Of a stretch of DNA of 64,000 bases, positions 16,651-25,299 are shown piece by piece. Below the pieces are notes generated by a model, which saw nothing but the letters and a program-made list of their open reading frames with translations, was not told the DNA's origin and made no database searches. A program made the translations under genes and the position numbers. Every line of letters begins with the position of its first letter. Positions within the stretch are counted from its first letter, which is position 1. The stretch is from Phycisphaerales bacterium (lineage in GTDB: Bacteria; Planctomycetota; Phycisphaerae; UBA1845; Fen-1342), in NCBI GenBank assembly GCA_016710275.1, contig JADJXS010000001.1, forward strand, positions 2,604,001-2,668,000. Reading direction: 5' to 3'.

Positions 16651-16860
16651 ATGGCGGAACCCGACGCCAGGTTGAACCCGGCGGCGCTGCCGATGACCGA
16701 CGCGGCCCGGCTGCTGACCGCCGCAGGCGGCCAACGCATCACACTCGACATGCTGGAGGCGGACCGCGCCGCAGGAGCGCCGGCCAACGCCGACGGCACG
16801 CTGAACCTGGTCCACTACGCCGCGTGGCTCATTCGGGAGATGTCCGGCCGTGGCGATTGA
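16651..16860 (+). CDS. Small terminase-like DNA-binding protein
   Basis: The 69-aa protein has a good gggagg ribosome site and overlaps the large terminase gene by 11 bp. The stretch MTDAARLLTAAGGQRITLDML to LVHYAAWLIREM aligns in order with the N-terminus of the following terminase (TEAVRLLNSTPLGEVISERQL to LLRYVAWLVLERH). This suggests the same small HTH fold and a gene duplication. Its position is that of the small terminase subunit, which recognises the packaging site. That function is inferred. Confidence 0.65.
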   Translation: MAEPDARLNPAALPMTDAARLLTAAGGQRITLDMLEADRAAGAPANADGTLNLVHYAAWLIREMSGRGD

Positions 16861-19117
16861 CCCGCGCAGATTGAAGCCGACCGAAGCGGTCCGCCTGCTG
16901 AACTCCACGCCGCTGGGCGAAGTGATCAGCGAGCGCCAGCTGCACCGGCATCGCTCGCGCGCCGGTTTTCGGATTGGCGACGACCGCACGGTCGACCTGC
17001 TGCGCTACGTCGCCTGGCTGGTGCTGGAGCGCCATCGGCCGCGCCCGGAACCGACTGGTCTGACCGGCTACGAAGCGATGAAGGAGCGCTCGGCGCAGCG
17101 GAACCGTGAACTGGCGCTGCTCGGGCGCGACATCGGCGAGCTGCCGGCGGTCGTTCACACGGACCGTAAGGAACGGGCCGCGACGGACTTTCGGTTCTTC
17201 TGCGAGCAGTATTTTCCGCAGACGTTCCACCTGCGGTGGTCACCGGACCATCTGAAAGTCATCGCCAAGATCGAGCAGGCGGTGCTGGAGGGCGGGTTGT
17301 TCGCGATGGCCATGCCGCGCGGCAGCGGGAAAACGAGTCTGTGCGAGATCGCCTGTGTCTGGGCGCTGGTGTACGGGCACCGTGAGTTTGTCGCGCTGAT
17401 CGGAAGCGACGAAGAACACGCCGCCAACATGCTCGACAGCATCAAGGTCGAGATGGAGACCAACGACGCGCTGCTCGACGACTTCCCGGAGGTGGTGCAT
17501 CCGATCCGTGCGCTGGAGGGCATTCACCAGCGCGCCGCGGGCCAGCTCTACCAGGGAAAACAGACGCACATCGGCTGGACCGCCAAAGAGATCGTGCTAC
17601 CCACGATGCCCGGCAGCCGGGCCAGCGGCTCGATCATTAGCGTGGCCGGCATCACCGGGCGTATTCGCGGCATGAAGCACAAGCGCGTGGACGGCACATC
17701 GGTACGGCCGTCGCTGGTACTGATCGACGATCCGCAGACGGATGAATCGGCGCGGTCCCCGTCCCAATGCGTGACGCGCGAGCGGATTCTGTCCGGCGCG
17801 ATCCTGGGGTTGGCGGGGCCGGGCCGGAAGATCGCGGGGCTGATGACGCTCACGGTCGTGCGGCCCGATGACCTGGCCGATCGCATCCTCGATCGCGAAA
17901 AGCACCCGCAGTGGCAGGGTGAACGCACGAAGATGGTGTACGCGTTCCCGACCGACGAGGCGCTGTGGGCGCGCTACGCCGAGCTGTGGCGCGAGGGGAT
18001 GCGGGCGGATCGTGGGATTGCTCAGGCCACGGAGTTCTATCAGGCCAACCGCGCGGCGATGGACGCCGGCGCCGTGGCTGCCTGGCCCCAGCGCCATCAC
18101 CCGGATGAACTCTCGGCCGTGCAGCACGCGATGAACCTGCGGCTGGGCCGAGGCGACGCCGCCTTCTGGGCGGAGTATCAGAACGAGCCGCTGCCGGAGG
18201 AGCAGGCGGACGATGAGCTGCTTACGGCCGACCAGATCGCAGCCAAGACCAACGGCCATCGACGCGGCGAAGTCCCGATCGGCTGCACGCACCTCTCGAT
18301 GTTCGTCGACGTGCAGGCCAAGGCCTTGTTCTGGCTCGTCGCGGCGTGGGAGAGCGACTTCACGGGCTACGTCGTCGACTACGGCACGGAGCCCGATCAG
18401 AAGGAGGCGTACTTCACGCTGCGTGACCTGCGGCAGACACTCGCGCTGGCCATGCCGCGGGCCGGAATCGAGGGTGCGATCTATGCCGGTCTCGAGCGAC
18501 TCACGACCCGGCTGCTCGATCGCGAATGGCGGCGTGATGATGGCGCGCTGGCGCGGATTGATCGCTGCCTGATCGATGCCAACTGGGGCAGCTCGTCCGA
18601 CGTCGTGTATCAGTTCTGCCGGCAGTCGAAGCACGCGACGATCCTGCTCCCGTCGCACGGTCGCTATGTCGGCGCGTCGTCGCTCCCATTCGCCGATTAC
18701 AAGCGACGGCGCGGCGATCGGGTGGGATTGAACTGGCGTGTGCCGACGGTGAACGGCAAGCGCGCCGTGCGGCACGTGACGTTTGACACGAACTTCTGGA
18801 AGTCGTTCATCCACGCTCGCTTGGCGGTTTCGATGGGCGATCCAGGCTGCCTGTCGCTGTTCGGGCGCAAGCCCGAGCCGCACCAGTTGCTGGCTGCGCA
18901 CCTGACCAGCGAGTACCGCGTGAAGACCGAGGGGCGCGGGCGGACCGTCGATGAGTGGAAGCTCCGCGTGGACGGGGCCGACAATCACTGGTTCGATTGC
19001 ATGGTCGGCTGCGCGGTGGCGGCGTCGTTGGAAGGTGCGATCCTCCCGGGCACCGACGCTCGGCCCGCGCCGCGGCAACGAGTGAAGCTGTCGGAGCTTC
19101 AGCGGGGGCGACGATGA
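16850..19117 (+). CDS. Phage terminase large subunit
   Basis: The 755-aa protein has an N-terminal HTH-like segment (residues 1-60), then the ATPase with Walker A MAMPRGSGKTSLCEIA (about 150-165) and Walker B SLVLIDDPQTDES (about 285-297). The C-terminal nuclease region has MFVDVQAKALFWLVAAW (about 485) and the later acidic residues DGADNHWFDCMVG. It cuts concatemers and pumps DNA into the prohead through the portal. The length fits the GpA-like or planctomycete-phage TerL class. The fused N-terminal DNA-binding domain is unusual, because it resembles the preceding small protein. Confidence 0.92.
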   Translation: MAIDPRRLKPTEAVRLLNSTPLGEVISERQLHRHRSRAGFRIGDDRTVDLLRYVAWLVLERHRPRPEPTGLTGYEAMKERSAQRNRELALLGRDIGELPAVVHTDRKERAATDFRFFCEQYFPQTFHLRWSPDHLKVIAKIEQAVLEGGLFAMAMPRGSGKTSLCEIACVWALVYGHREFVALIGSDEEHAANMLDSIKVEMETNDALLDDFPEVVHPIRALEGIHQRAAGQLYQGKQTHIGWTAKEIVLPTMPGSRASGSIISVAGITGRIRGMKHKRVDGTSVRPSLVLIDDPQTDESARSPSQCVTRERILSGAILGLAGPGRKIAGLMTLTVVRPDDLADRILDREKHPQWQGERTKMVYAFPTDEALWARYAELWREGMRADRGIAQATEFYQANRAAMDAGAVAAWPQRHHPDELSAVQHAMNLRLGRGDAAFWAEYQNEPLPEEQADDELLTADQIAAKTNGHRRGEVPIGCTHLSMFVDVQAKALFWLVAAWESDFTGYVVDYGTEPDQKEAYFTLRDLRQTLALAMPRAGIEGAIYAGLERLTTRLLDREWRRDDGALARIDRCLIDANWGSSSDVVYQFCRQSKHATILLPSHGRYVGASSLPFADYKRRRGDRVGLNWRVPTVNGKRAVRHVTFDTNFWKSFIHARLAVSMGDPGCLSLFGRKPEPHQLLAAHLTSEYRVKTEGRGRTVDEWKLRVDGADNHWFDCMVGCAVAASLEGAILPGTDARPAPRQRVKLSELQRGRR

Positions 19118-19296
19118 GCACACCGAAGCGCACCGTGCCCAAGCCGGAAGAGCAGCGTGGGCTGCGCTGCCCCGCGTGCGGCTGCGCCGACCTCCGCGTG
19201 GTCTATACCCGCCCGGGCCGGGGCGGCGGCGTGCGGCGGCGGCGCGAGTGCCGGTACTGCGGACACAGGATCACCACGTCCGAGCGTGCCCAGTGA
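19114..19296 (+). CDS. Zinc-ribbon protein, NrdR-like
   Basis: The 60-aa protein has two CxxC knuckles, LRCPACGCADLRV and CRYCGHRITTSE, separated by a very basic loop (RGGGVRRRREC), like the N-terminal zinc ribbon of NrdR or Ogr/Delta phage activators. Its ATG overlaps the terminase stop (ATGA), so it is coupled to packaging genes. It may be a late transcription activator or a DNA-binding accessory. Confidence 0.7.
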   Translation: MSTPKRTVPKPEEQRGLRCPACGCADLRVVYTRPGRGGGVRRRRECRYCGHRITTSERAQ

Positions 19297-19326
19297 GTCG
19301 GCCTGCATGTGCGTCGTGTAGATGTC

Positions 19327-19354
19327 TTGACTTTTGTTGCGAACGGGCGATACT
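19327..19354 (+). promoter_or_regulatory. Promoter of the AbiE pair, likely leaderless
   Basis: TTGACT (19327-19332) and GATACT (19349-19354) have a 16-bp spacing in an AT-rich dip. The expected start point falls at or within a base or two of the ATG at 19362, and no Shine-Dalgarno is visible, which points to a leaderless mRNA. Confidence 0.55.
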
Positions 19355-19361
19355 TTTACAC

Positions 19362-19970
19362 ATGGCCACCAAGCCGTCCACGACCGAGAAAGTCCTCCGC
19401 CTGGCCCGCCAGAAGGGCATCCTGCGCGTGCGCGACCTGGCCGAGCACGGAATCCACCCGGAATATCTTCGCCGGCTCTGCGCCGCCGGCCTGCTCCAGC
19501 GGTCCGGCCGCGGGCTGTACCTGCTGGCCGACGGCGACTACTCCGCCAACGTGACGCTCATCGAAGCCGCCCGCCGCGTGCCGCACGGCATCATCTGCCT
19601 GCTGTCGGCGCTGCGGTTCCACGAAATCGGCACCCAGCTCCCGCACGAAGTGTGGATGATGATCGAGAAGCGGGCCGCACGGCCGCGGGTCGATTATCCC
19701 TCCATGCGGTTCTTCCGGGCCTCCGGTGAGGCGTTTACGTCCGGCGTCGCGCGCCACCGGATCGACCGTGCGGAGGTCGCCATCTACGGCGTGGCGAAGA
19801 CAGTCGCCGATTGCTTCAAGTACCGCAATAAGATCGGCCTCGACGTGGCGCTGGAGGCACTGCGGGAGTGTCTGCGCGGGAAGCGCGCCACGATCGACGA
19901 ACTCTGGAAGTACGCGCGCATCTGCCGCGTCCAGCGGGTTATGCGGCCGTACCTGGAGGCGCTGGCGTGA
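19362..19970 (+). CDS. abiEi: AbiEi-type antitoxin/regulator (type IV toxin-antitoxin)
   Basis: The 202-aa protein has an N-terminal winged helix (TEKVLRLARQKGILRVRDLAEHGIHPEYLRRLCAAG shows the HTH, residues about 7-45) and the AbiEi body with GRGLYLLADG, VPHGIICLLSALRFHEIGTQLP and YGVAKTVADCFKYRNKIGLDVALEAL, the last being the signature of the family. AbiEi represses the operon and neutralises the AbiEii nucleotidyltransferase without binding it. The gene has its own promoter in the late phage region, so it behaves as a moron expressed independently of phage genes. Confidence 0.92.
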   Translation: MATKPSTTEKVLRLARQKGILRVRDLAEHGIHPEYLRRLCAAGLLQRSGRGLYLLADGDYSANVTLIEAARRVPHGIICLLSALRFHEIGTQLPHEVWMMIEKRAARPRVDYPSMRFFRASGEAFTSGVARHRIDRAEVAIYGVAKTVADCFKYRNKIGLDVALEALRECLRGKRATIDELWKYARICRVQRVMRPYLEALA

Positions 19971-20920
19971 CGCGGCATCGGCAGGACCCGTTCGCCCAAT
20001 CGGTCAAACAGCGCCTGATGAACCGCGCGCGTAGGGACGGCGAGGACTTCAACTTGCTGCTGACGCGCTACGCGATCGAGCGGCTGCTGTATCGACTGAC
20101 GCGCACCCCGCACAACTCGCGTTTCACGCTCAAGGGTGCGATGCTGTTTGCGATCTGGATGGATAAGCCGCACCGCCCGACGCTCGACGTGGACCTGCTC
20201 GTCGGTGGTGAGCCGAGCGCTGATGACCTGCGCAAGGTCTTTCAGGAAGTGTGTGACGCTGCCGTCGAGCCCGACGGGATGCGCTTTGACGCTGCGTCTG
20301 TGCAAGTCGAAGCAATCCGCGAGGACAACGTCTATCAAGGGCTCCGCGTGAAGCTGATCGGCCGCCTCGGGTCGGCCCGGCTTCCCGTTCAGGTGGACGT
20401 GGGTATTGGCGACGTCATCACCCCCGCGCCGGCGATGGCGACCTTCGGTCCGCTGCTGGACCTGCCGCCGCCCGTGATGGCCGCCTATCTGCCGCAGACC
20501 GTCATCGCCGAGAAGCTCGAGGCGATGGTGACGCTGGGCATGGCCAACAGCCGGATGAAGGACTTCTTCGACCTCTACGTGCTGAGTCGGACGATGGACT
20601 CCGATGGCCAGGCGCTGGTAGACGCCGTCGGGGCGACGTTTCGGAGGCGGCGCACCGCGATACCCCGCGCGCTCCCCCTGGCGCTCACGCCCGATTTCGC
20701 AGCCGATCCTGCCAAGCGCGCCCAATGGGCTGCGTTCGCCCGACGCATCGACGCCGGTCAGCGCCCAGCGGACTTCGCCGAGGTCGTGGAAGCGATTGCC
20801 CGTTTCGTCGGACCGGCCCTGAGCGCCGCGGTCGGCGCAACGCCCTTTCTCAAGACGTGGCGCGCTGGCGGCCCGTGGCGGGACCGGTCGCCCGCGGCTT
20901 CCGATCGTGCCGGGGACTGA
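19967..20920 (+). CDS. abiEii: AbiEii-type nucleotidyltransferase toxin
   Basis: The GTG start overlaps the abiEi stop by 4 bp. The 317-aa protein shows FTLKGAMLFAIWMD, RPTLDVDLLV (catalytic aspartates, about residues 65-75), LPVQVDVGIGD (third Asp) and PQTVIAEKLEAMVTLGMANSRMKDFFDLYVL, all hallmarks of the AbiEii/AbiGii nucleotidyltransferases. Such toxins add nucleotides to tRNA acceptor ends and block translation, causing abortive infection. It may protect the lysogen against other phages. Confidence 0.92.
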   Translation: MTRHRQDPFAQSVKQRLMNRARRDGEDFNLLLTRYAIERLLYRLTRTPHNSRFTLKGAMLFAIWMDKPHRPTLDVDLLVGGEPSADDLRKVFQEVCDAAVEPDGMRFDAASVQVEAIREDNVYQGLRVKLIGRLGSARLPVQVDVGIGDVITPAPAMATFGPLLDLPPPVMAAYLPQTVIAEKLEAMVTLGMANSRMKDFFDLYVLSRTMDSDGQALVDAVGATFRRRRTAIPRALPLALTPDFAADPAKRAQWAAFARRIDAGQRPADFAEVVEAIARFVGPALSAAVGATPFLKTWRAGGPWRDRSPAASDRAGD

Positions 20921-21046
20921 GGCGCGCCGACAGTCTGCATTCAATCTCAGTTGCGATAGAGCGGGGGCACGCCAATTCGGGTTTCCGGGTCTACCGGTGT
21001 AACGCTTTCCACAAACCAGCTCGACTTCCCACCAACTCGCGCCGTC

Positions 21047-21063
21047 GCCGCGTAAGTAACCAA
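21047..21063 (+). repeat. 17-bp direct repeat, copy 2
   Basis: This copy of gccgcgtaagtaaccaa is identical to 6300-6316. It is non-coding and lies 30 bp before the tRNA gene, at the head of the portal-capsid gene run. Confidence 0.5.
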
Positions 21064-21093
21064 GTAGGCGGCCGCATCATGCGCCGCCAATGC

Positions 21094-21164
21094 GGCGGGA
21101 TGGTGTAACGGCAACATGCCGGCTTCATGTGCCGGCGCTGCGGGTTCAACTCCCGCTCCCGCAA
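21094..21164 (+). tRNA. tRNA-Met (anticodon CAT), inside the phage late region
   Basis: All four arms fold. The acceptor ggcggga/tcccgca has six pairs, with G1-A72 unpaired. The D stem is gtgt/acat around aacggca. The anticodon stem ccggc/gccgg encloses ttcatgt (CAT at 21126-21128). The variable loop is 4 nt, and the T stem gcggg/cccgc has a ttcaact loop. No CCA is encoded. G37 instead of A37 is unusual for Met. The gene ends 2 nt before a ggag site that serves the ATG at 21177, so tRNA processing would create the 5' end of that mRNA. Confidence 0.85.
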
Positions 21165-21176
21165 TCGGAGAACACA

Positions 21177-21374
21177 ATGTCCGACCCGACGATCCAGGAC
21201 GCCATCCGCGACAACGCCGCCGGCCCGAAGAAGGCTCAGGGCGATTCCGGTTCGGTCGAGCAGCATTCGATCCCTGAGCAGATCGAGGCGGATCGGTATC
21301 TCGCATCGAAGGAGGCGTCGAAGCAGGGCCTCGGCTTGAAGATGACAAAGGTGGTCCCGCCCGGAGCGGTGTGA
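21177..21374 (+). CDS. Small conserved phage protein upstream of portal
   Basis: The 65-aa acidic and helical protein (DPTIQDAIRDNAAGPKKAQ, SIPEQIEADRYLASKEASKQGLG) overlaps the portal start by 4 bp. Proteins of this form are regularly found between terminase and portal in lambda-like phages, where gpW-type head completion proteins also occur, but the sequence does not show the gpW fold clearly. Translation uses ggag at 21167-21170, directly after the tRNA. Confidence 0.65.
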   Translation: MSDPTIQDAIRDNAAGPKKAQGDSGSVEQHSIPEQIEADRYLASKEASKQGLGLKMTKVVPPGAV

Positions 21375-22873
21375 ACGTGCTGAAGTGGCTGCGACAGCTT
21401 GGTTCGCGGCTTGCGGGCGTCGGAGCGATTGCCCGCGGCCGCTTGCTCGTGGTGCGCGGCAAGTATGACGCGGCGCAGACCACGCATGAGAACCGCCGCC
21501 ACTGGGCCAACGCCGATCACCTCTCCGCCGACGCCTCGGCCAGCGCCGAGGTGCGGCGTGTCCTTCGCAGCCGAGCACGCTACGAGATTGCGAACAACAG
21601 TTACGCCAAGGGGATTGTTCTCACGCTGGCGAATTACGTCGTCGGCACCGGCCCGCGACTGCAGATGCTCAGCGACGATCCCGAGGCCAATCGCGTCATC
21701 GAGAGGGAATTCTCCCTGTGGGCCAGAGCGACCGGCCTGGCGCACAAGCTCCGCACGATGCGGATCGCGCAGGCCGAAGCGGGTGAGGTCTTCGGCCTGC
21801 TTGCGACCAATCCGCGGGTCGCAGCACCCGTGCAACTCGACCTGCGGCTGATCGAGGCCGATCGCGTCTGCGCTCCAACCCCGACCGGACTTCGCGGCCC
21901 CGAGACGGTCGACGGTATCCTCTTCGACGAGTTCGGCAATCCGGTCGCGTACACCGTCTTGAGACGGCACCCGGGCGACGCGGCGAGCATCCGGGCCGGC
22001 GGCCTGGAATCCGACGTGCTGCCAATCGAGTCGATCATCCACCTGTTCCGCGCTGAGCGACCCGGCCAGAGCCGCGGCATCCCCGAGATCACGCCGGCGC
22101 TGCCGCTGTTCGCGATGCTGCGGCGCTACACGCTGGCCGTGCTGGGCGCCGCCGAGCAGGCTGCGTTGCCGTCGGGTGTGATCTACACCGATGCCCCGGC
22201 CGACGCTGAAGCGGCGCAGGTCGAGCCGATGGACACGGTCGACATGGACCGCGGCACCTGGCTGACCATGCCCTACGGCTGGAAGGTCGGCCAGCTCAAG
22301 GCCGAGCAGCCGACGACGGTCTACAGCGACTTCAAGCACGAGGTGATCAACGAGATCGCCCGCTGCCTGAACATGCCCTTCAACATCGCAGCGGGGAATT
22401 CATCGGGCTACAACTACGCCTCGGGGCGACTCGACCACCAGGCCTTTTTCAAAGCCATCCGCATGGACCAGGCGCATCTCGCCGACGTGGTGCTCGACCG
22501 CGTGCTGAGCGCCTGGCTGAACGAGGCGGTGCTGATCGAGGGCTACCTGCCGCAGAGCGCGCGGGTGCTCGATGTGAATCTCGCCCATCAGTGGTTTTGG
22601 GACGGGCTGGAGCACGTCGATCCGCAGAAGGAAGCCAACGCGCAGGCGACGCGACTGGCGAGCCACACGACGACCCTCTCGGCGGAGTATGCGAAGGCCG
22701 GGTTGGACTGGGAGAGCGAGCTGCGGCAGCGCGCCCGCGAATTGGTGCTGATGCGCGAGCTGGGGCTGACAACGGAGCAGGCCGCGCCGGCTGCGCCGCC
22801 CACCGCAGATGAACCTCAGGATGAGGAGGATGACGATGTCACGGAAGACGTCGACGCCCGGACGGCCGCGTGA
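21371..22873 (+). CDS. Phage portal protein (lambda GpB family)
   Basis: The 500-aa protein shows the lambda-type portal signatures RSRARYEIANNSYAKGIV, YVVGTGPRLQ, VDGILFDEFGNPVAYTVL, ESIIHLFRAERPGQSRGIPEI and AGNSSGYNYASGRLDHQAF. It forms the dodecameric ring at the capsid vertex through which TerL pumps DNA. The acidic tail (EPQDEEDDDVTED) overlaps the protease gene start. GTG at 21371 overlaps the previous stop. Confidence 0.93.
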   Translation: MNVLKWLRQLGSRLAGVGAIARGRLLVVRGKYDAAQTTHENRRHWANADHLSADASASAEVRRVLRSRARYEIANNSYAKGIVLTLANYVVGTGPRLQMLSDDPEANRVIEREFSLWARATGLAHKLRTMRIAQAEAGEVFGLLATNPRVAAPVQLDLRLIEADRVCAPTPTGLRGPETVDGILFDEFGNPVAYTVLRRHPGDAASIRAGGLESDVLPIESIIHLFRAERPGQSRGIPEITPALPLFAMLRRYTLAVLGAAEQAALPSGVIYTDAPADAEAAQVEPMDTVDMDRGTWLTMPYGWKVGQLKAEQPTTVYSDFKHEVINEIARCLNMPFNIAAGNSSGYNYASGRLDHQAFFKAIRMDQAHLADVVLDRVLSAWLNEAVLIEGYLPQSARVLDVNLAHQWFWDGLEHVDPQKEANAQATRLASHTTTLSAEYAKAGLDWESELRQRARELVLMRELGLTTEQAAPAAPPTADEPQDEEDDDVTEDVDARTAA

Positions 22874-24908
22874 GGACGCCTGCCTGCAGGACAGGCCGGC
22901 GGACCCGGTTCCCGACCGGCTTTCGCTGGTGTGTGGCGCAGATCGGATCACGCTCGAAGCGCTCGCGACGGAGGGTGACGCGCCGGCCATCCCGCGCTTC
23001 ACGATGATCGCCTACACCGGCGAGCCCATGACCGTCGAGGGCTGGCGACATCCGGTTGTGGTCGATCTCGAAGGCCTGTCGATCCCGTCGCAGCGCCGGC
23101 CGGTGCGCTTCGGCCACAGCATGTATGCCGGCGTCGGACACACCGAACGCATCGTCGTGGAGGCGGGCCGGCTGATCGCCGAGGGCATCGTGTCGCGTGA
23201 CACGGGAGCCGCGCGCGAGGTGGTCGCCAGCGGCAAGCGCGGCTTTCCGTGGCAGGCCTCCATCGGCGCGCAGGTCGCCCAGGCCGAGTTCGTCCGCGCC
23301 GGCAAGAGCGTCACGGTGAACAGCCGCACGTTCGAGGGGCCGCTGTATGTGGCCCGCCGGACCGTGCTCGGTGAGATCAGCTTCGTGGACCTGGGGGCAG
23401 ACGGGAACACCACCGCGACGATCGCGGCGCAGCAACAGGAGAGTGAACTCATGGATGAGAGCAAGGACACGGAGGTCCTCGACAACGTGGCGCCCGAGGC
23501 GCCGCAGGACGACGTTGCGCGTGACGAGGCAGCGGGCGCCGGCACGGAGGCCGGCCCCGCCGCCAGCGCTACGCCCGCACCGGCCGTCAACCCGGTCGCG
23601 GACATTCGCGCGCAGGCGCTGGCCGAGACCAAGCGCATCGCCGCGATCCGTTCGATCCTCGGTGGGCGGCTGCCGGAGATTGAGGCGCGGGCGATTGCCG
23701 AGGGCTGGACCCCGGACCGTACGGAACTGGAAAAGCTGCGTGTGACGCGCCCCAAGGCGCCCGCCGTGCACGTCACCGAAACGGCCGTCACCGGCCAGGT
23801 GCTCGAGGCAGCCTGTATGCAGGCCGCCCGGGTCGAGAAGCTCGAGCGGTACTTCGAGGCGCCCGTACTCGACGAAGCGGACCGCCAGTTCGACGGGCGC
23901 CTCGGCCTGGCCGAGCTGATCGTCGAAGCCGCCCGGGCCAACGGGTACGTCGGCCGTGAGCGGCGGGTGACGCCGGAGATGCTGCGCTACGCCTTCGGCC
24001 GGGAAATCCGCGCCGCGGCGTCGACCATCGACATCGGCGGCATCCTGAGCAACGTGGCGAACAAGTTCCTGCTGGAGGGCTTCTTCAGCGTCGAGCGCAC
24101 CTGGCGGAACATCTGCGCCGTCCGGAACGTCAGCGACTTCAAGACCGTCACTAGCTACCGGCTGATCGGCAAGGACCAGTATGAGAAGGTCGCGCCGGGC
24201 GGCGAACTCAAGCATGGCACGCTGGGTGAACAGAGCTACACCAACAAGGCCGACACCTACGGCCTGCTGCTTTCGATCGACCGCCGCGACATCGTGAACG
24301 ACGACCTGGGCGCGATCACCACGGTGCCGCGCAAGCTGGGCCGCGGGTCGGGCCTGAAGATCAACGACGTCTTCTGGTCGGTCTTCATGAACAACGCGGC
24401 GTTCTTTGCGGCCGGCAACAACAATTATCTCACCGGCGCCGACACGGCGCTGGGCATCGACGGGATGACCAAGGCCGAGGTCGCGTTCCTCAACCAGATC
24501 GATCCGGACGGCAAGCCGCTGGGGGTCATGCCGCAGCTGATTCTCGTGCCGACGGCGCTGAGCGCCATCGGCACCGTGCTGTTCAAGTCGCTGGAGATCC
24601 GCGACACGACGGCCAGCACGAAGTTCCCGATCGCCAACCCGCACACGGGCAAGTTCCGCGTCGAGGTCAGCCGTTACCTCTCCAACACGCAGTACACCGG
24701 CTTCTCGGACAAGGCCTGGTACCTGCTGGCCGATCCGACGGATCTGCCGGTGATCGAGACGGCGTTCCTGAACGGCCAGGAGTCGCCCACGATCGAGACC
24801 GCCGAAGCGGACTTCAACGTGCTCGGTGTCCAGATGCGCGGGTTCCATGAATTCGGTTGCTCGCTCCAGGAGCCGCGCGGCGGAATCAAGGTCAAGGGCG
24901 AGGTGTAA
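22836..24908 (+). CDS. Prohead protease-major capsid fusion protein
   Basis: The 690-aa product starts at ATG 22836, chosen because aggagg lies 6 nt upstream. Residues about 50-200 are a head-maturation protease (VRFGHSMYAGVGHTE with a His, FPWQASIGAQV with the likely Ser). A disordered acidic/alanine linker follows, containing an internal ATG (MDESKDTEVLD) that could start a scaffold. The major capsid domain occupies about 380-690 (IDIGGILSNVANKFLLEGFF, LLLSIDRRDIVNDDLGAI, AFLNGQESPTIETAEADFN). Fusion of protease and capsid in one frame is seen in some phages and implies self-processing during assembly. Confidence 0.88.
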   Translation: MSRKTSTPGRPREDACLQDRPADPVPDRLSLVCGADRITLEALATEGDAPAIPRFTMIAYTGEPMTVEGWRHPVVVDLEGLSIPSQRRPVRFGHSMYAGVGHTERIVVEAGRLIAEGIVSRDTGAAREVVASGKRGFPWQASIGAQVAQAEFVRAGKSVTVNSRTFEGPLYVARRTVLGEISFVDLGADGNTTATIAAQQQESELMDESKDTEVLDNVAPEAPQDDVARDEAAGAGTEAGPAASATPAPAVNPVADIRAQALAETKRIAAIRSILGGRLPEIEARAIAEGWTPDRTELEKLRVTRPKAPAVHVTETAVTGQVLEAACMQAARVEKLERYFEAPVLDEADRQFDGRLGLAELIVEAARANGYVGRERRVTPEMLRYAFGREIRAAASTIDIGGILSNVANKFLLEGFFSVERTWRNICAVRNVSDFKTVTSYRLIGKDQYEKVAPGGELKHGTLGEQSYTNKADTYGLLLSIDRRDIVNDDLGAITTVPRKLGRGSGLKINDVFWSVFMNNAAFFAAGNNNYLTGADTALGIDGMTKAEVAFLNQIDPDGKPLGVMPQLILVPTALSAIGTVLFKSLEIRDTTASTKFPIANPHTGKFRVEVSRYLSNTQYTGFSDKAWYLLADPTDLPVIETAFLNGQESPTIETAEADFNVLGVQMRGFHEFGCSLQEPRGGIKVKGEV

Positions 24909-24955
24909 GCCGAAGCGCCGGGGTGATGAACCCACGGTGTGACAGGGAGTAATCA

Positions 24956-25297
24956 ATGCCACAGGCAACACTCGTACAGGACGGACTCTCGATCGACTAC
25001 ACGCCCGGCGCGGCTGTGCCGGCCGGCGAAGTCGTTGTGCAGGGTGAACTGGTGGGAGTCGCGAAGTTCGCAATCGCGGCCAACACGCTCGGCTCGCTCT
25101 CGGTCGCAGGCGTCTACGACCTCCCCAAGGCGACGGGCGGCGGCACGGCGATCACGGCCGGAGCGCTGCTCTACTGGGATGACACGAACAACCGGGCCAC
25201 GACCAGCGCCGCGGCCGGGGCCAACAAGCTGATCGGCAAGTGCATCAAGGCTGCGGCCGATGCGGATACGACCGTTCGCGTGCGGATGAGCCAGTAA
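24956..25297 (+). CDS. DUF2190-type capsid decoration protein
   Basis: The 113-aa protein has the beta-rich pattern of DUF2190 (LSIDYTPGAAVPAGEVVVQGELVGVAK, GVYDLPKATGGG, ALLYWDDTNNRAT, LIGKCIKAAADADTTVRVRM). Members decorate or stabilise the capsid surface. It follows the capsid gene by 47 bp behind a ggga-type ribosome site. A distant relative lies at 27982 in the tail region. Confidence 0.85.
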   Translation: MPQATLVQDGLSIDYTPGAAVPAGEVVVQGELVGVAKFAIAANTLGSLSVAGVYDLPKATGGGTAITAGALLYWDDTNNRATTSAAAGANKLIGKCIKAAADADTTVRVRMSQ

Positions 25298-25299
25298 CG

